Positions 15,773-17,568 of a stretch of 17,568 nucleotides of DNA are shown one piece after another (the stretch's first letter is position 1; each line of letters starts with the position of its first letter). The DNA is from an uncultured Allobaculum sp. (lineage in GTDB: Bacteria; Bacillota_I; Bacilli_A; Erysipelotrichales; Erysipelotrichaceae). Made by a program: the position numbers and the translations under genes. The notes beneath the pieces were generated by a model. That model searched no databases. It worked only from the letters and a program-made list of their open reading frames with translations, and was not told the origin of the DNA. The stretch covers positions 1 to 17,568 of the forward strand of contig CAJTLE010000056.1 in assembly GCA_910577085.1 (NCBI GenBank), written 5' to 3'.

Positions 15773-16795
15773 TCAGTGATTTACGATATCCATGAAAGTC
15801 ATACCATCTGGAGTATATAAAACGTAAGAACCAGGGAAATCTTCTTTGATATAATTCTTATACTTTGCATATTGCTGCTGAACAAAAGCTGGAAACTCTT
15901 CGATTGGTTTATCAGGAGAAGCAATGTAGAAATCCATTGATGCGTAAAGCCCTGCAAATGGTTCTAACATGATTTTCTTTCCCTTAACTCCCTCATCGAT
16001 AATCGTATTGACAGGCTGTGCCAAGTCGCTTGAAATGACATGTGCTTTCCAAGTATAGTCATCCACTTTGATTGGATCGGAAAGTTTTCCGGTAAATTCG
16101 CTGTATTCTGCATTGATTCCTTGACGCACGGACATTCTTACATTTGTCTCACGGTATGTTCCATCCGCATTAATTGTTAAAAATGCGCTTGGCCCGCCAG
16201 CATATCCCCAAATATTTTTTACAAATTCTTGTCCAGCCAAACGTTCATATAACGTTGGATCTGTTTCTACGTATCCTTCATCTAGTACTTTCCAAGCGAC
16301 CTGGTCATATGTCCATCCCGCCCCAATCAACGCATCCTGCTCAGCGCGGCTAGTTGTATAGTTATGAGAACCGGATTTTGCGTTTGGATTATAAGCCGAG
16401 TACAAATCGGTTTCTCCGCCTGAAAAGAATACAGGTTTAGCATCATTATCTATCGACCACCCTAAAGAGACCAAAGAATTGGCCTCATCCAAATTGGTTG
16501 TGTAGTAATGATCGCCGCCATCTGCATTGGGATTGTATAGGCGATAAACAGCCTCTCCTTCTTCTGGAGCAATCCAGCCAACTCCTTCAAAGACCCAACC
16601 GGCTACTACGAGCCTGGCCTTTTCATAGGATGATGATGTGTAAAAGTGCTCGCCAGTGTTTTCGTTATAGAGCCGATAAATATCCTGACCCGCAATGTAC
16701 GGCTGATCTTCTGCCCGAAGGGGTGTAGCGCGCAGAAGTGATACGCAACATATTCCAGCCAATACCAAACTCATTTTTGATGTTTTGCTTTTCAT
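15773..16795 (-). CDS. Secreted protein with three DUF5648-type repeats and a C-terminal domain of unknown function
   Basis: This 340-residue protein starts at the ATG with GGAGG 5 bases upstream; the frame extends 22 codons further (to 16861), but that start lacks a ribosome binding site and would bury the signal peptide. Residues 1-28 are a Sec signal peptide (basic MKSKTSK, hydrophobic core, cleavage after PLRA). Three repeats at about 38-76, 83-122 and 131-170 share the pattern YRLYNxNxGEHFYTTxxxExxxLxxxGWxxExVxW, the DUF5648 (PF18885) type seen in extracellular and wall-associated proteins. Residues about 180-340 look like a beta-barrel domain (LAGQEF, DGTYRE, SEFTGKLSDPIKVDDYTW) common in secreted Firmicutes proteins but without a known function. 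No anchor is visible. The gene stands alone in an AT-rich area. Binding of a surface or host ligand is inference. Confidence 0.85.
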   Translation of the reverse strand: MKSKTSKMSLVLAGICCVSLLRATPLRAEDQPYIAGQDIYRLYNENTGEHFYTSSSYEKARLVVAGWVFEGVGWIAPEEGEAVYRLYNPNADGGDHYYTTNLDEANSLVSLGWSIDNDAKPVFFSGGETDLYSAYNPNAKSGSHNYTTSRAEQDALIGAGWTYDQVAWKVLDEGYVETDPTLYERLAGQEFVKNIWGYAGGPSAFLTINADGTYRETNVRMSVRQGINAEYSEFTGKLSDPIKVDDYTWKAHVISSDLAQPVNTIIDEGVKGKKIMLEPFAGLYASMDFYIASPDKPIEEFPAFVQQQYAKYKNYIKEDFPGSYVLYTPDGMTFMDIVNH

Positions 16796-17445
16796 GTAAA
16801 CCTCCATTAAGACTGAAAACTGCCAACAGTTGTATTCGAAATTGTTCAGGTTTGTTTCCATTAATCTCTAATCTACTGTTCTTCAAATTGTTTCCGTAAG
16901 TGATCATCCAAAACACTAGAAAGATACGCAATCATTTCAAATATTTATATATCATCGCATCTATTATTTTTCTAAAAAATAGTAGATAACAGCAATGCTT
17001 TTGGTTGTATTATATCTATTGTTATAAATGCAATACACCTCTTATAATTAATATCTTTTACAATTGATCACTTGAAATTTATCTGAAACCAAGTTAATAG
17101 AAATAAATTACTAAAATCATTAACAACCGGTTGTTGAGAGAAGCATACATGATGTTTGTGATCAAAGCCACCAATATGGTCGACGATGGGAATTATTTCT
17201 TCTAAGCCCATGATTCAGCCTGAGCAGTCTCTCATATTATCCTGATCCCATTATCCTGATCCCAAAAATCATGAACATTTTATGAGTGGTTTCTGACCTT
17301 TTCTTACCATAGGCAGCGCGGTCTGCAACCATATGCGGCAATGAGAGTTGGTCAAGCAGATGACTTTCAAAGTAGGAATTCATGGATCTAGCGCGGAGTT
17401 TCATTCATATTTGCACAAGCTCAAAAAAATAACACAAGTAAAAAT
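16796..17445. other. AT-rich region without a gene
   Basis: About 650 bases hold no credible gene. The part at 16860-17130 is markedly AT-rich and contains a 13-14-bp imperfect palindrome, ATCTATTATTTTT / AAAAAATAGTAGAT (16959-16987). It also probably holds the promoter of the DUF5648 gene, although no clear -35/-10 pair stands out. A minus-strand frame of about 49 codons from 17383 has no ribosome binding site and no recognisable product. Confidence 0.5.
17236..17263. repeat. 14-bp perfect tandem duplication
   Basis: ATTATCCTGATCCC occurs twice head to tail with no mismatch and no spacer. No third copy is seen. It may be a slippage product. Confidence 0.9.
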
Positions 17446-17470
17446 GAGGCTGCTGATAAAGTAGCTTTTT
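17446..17470 (+). terminator. Weak terminator-like hairpin
   Basis: GCTGCT-GATAA-AGTAGC forms a 6-bp stem with one G-T pair and is followed directly by TTTTT. No upstream plus-strand gene is recognised for it. Confidence 0.4.
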
Positions 17471-17499
17471 CGAAAAGCCCGAATTCGGTTGATTAGTTA

Positions 17500-17543
17500 A
17501 AAATCGGCTAGAAATCACATGAATGTGATTTCTAGCCGATTTT
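17500..17543. terminator. Perfect 21-bp-stem hairpin near the right edge
   Basis: The arms at 17500-17520 and 17523-17543 are exact reverse complements over 21 bases, with only GA between them. The outer pairs are AAAA/TTTT, so it can act as an intrinsic terminator in either direction. It probably serves a leftward gene that lies mostly beyond the right edge; minus-strand frames entering from the edge stop just before or inside it. Confidence 0.75.
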
Positions 17544-17568
17544 CTTGTTCAAACGGAGCGTTGAGCAC

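Noticed and set aside
16796..16861. Upstream start for the DUF5648 protein
   Set aside because: It would place 22 extra residues before a clear signal peptide; the internal ATG has GGAGG 5 bases upstream.
1..17568. CRISPR array or retron/diversity-generating element
   Set aside because: No regularly spaced repeats, no reverse transcriptase motif and no template/variable repeat pair were seen on either strand.

Overview
The window looks like chromosomal DNA of a gut-type Bacillota (Firmicutes). The evidence is strong AGGAGG-type ribosome binding sites, sigma-A-like promoters, many intrinsic terminators, a tRNA-Leu with encoded CCA, and moderate GC. Protein style (IMP dehydrogenase, pullulanase and vWA types) suggests Erysipelotrichia or a relative. 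That placement is inference, since there is no rRNA or other marker gene here.

Layout. The left edge (1-314) is the 5' part of an IS4-like transposase on the minus strand. Next is a secreted vWA-domain protein (515-1738, minus) that seems to end in mid-domain, with a terminator directly after it. A tRNA-Leu(CAA) with its own promoter and terminator follows at 2402-2488 (plus). It is followed on the opposite strand by a two-gene operon (2776-7877): a coiled-coil McrB-like AAA+ NTPase, then a DUF2357 / PD-(D/E)XK nuclease whose start shares one base with the NTPase stop codon. This pair is best read as a McrBC-related (type IV-like) nucleic-acid defence system and is the most interesting content of the window. 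Its nuclease has an unusual acidic tail of about 210 residues.

The middle is metabolic. guaB (8355-9872, minus) has a clear promoter and terminator and encodes an IMP dehydrogenase of the clade that includes the protozoan Tritrichomonas foetus enzyme. A type I pullulanase (10311-12410, minus) follows, with operator-like palindromes upstream. A gene-poor stretch of about 1.2 kb then precedes fumC (13642-15027, plus). GTP synthesis, alpha-glucan debranching and fumarate/malate conversion are separate transcription units and do not form one pathway.

The right third is accessory and more AT-rich. It holds two strong terminators around a short decayed coding remnant, then a secreted protein with three DUF5648-type repeats and a C-terminal domain of unknown function (15773-16795, minus). 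The last 770 bases have no convincing gene but carry a 14-bp tandem duplication and a 21-bp perfect-stem hairpin near the edge. With a cut transposase at the left edge and repeat-like structure at the right, the window may be a contig bounded by insertion sequences.
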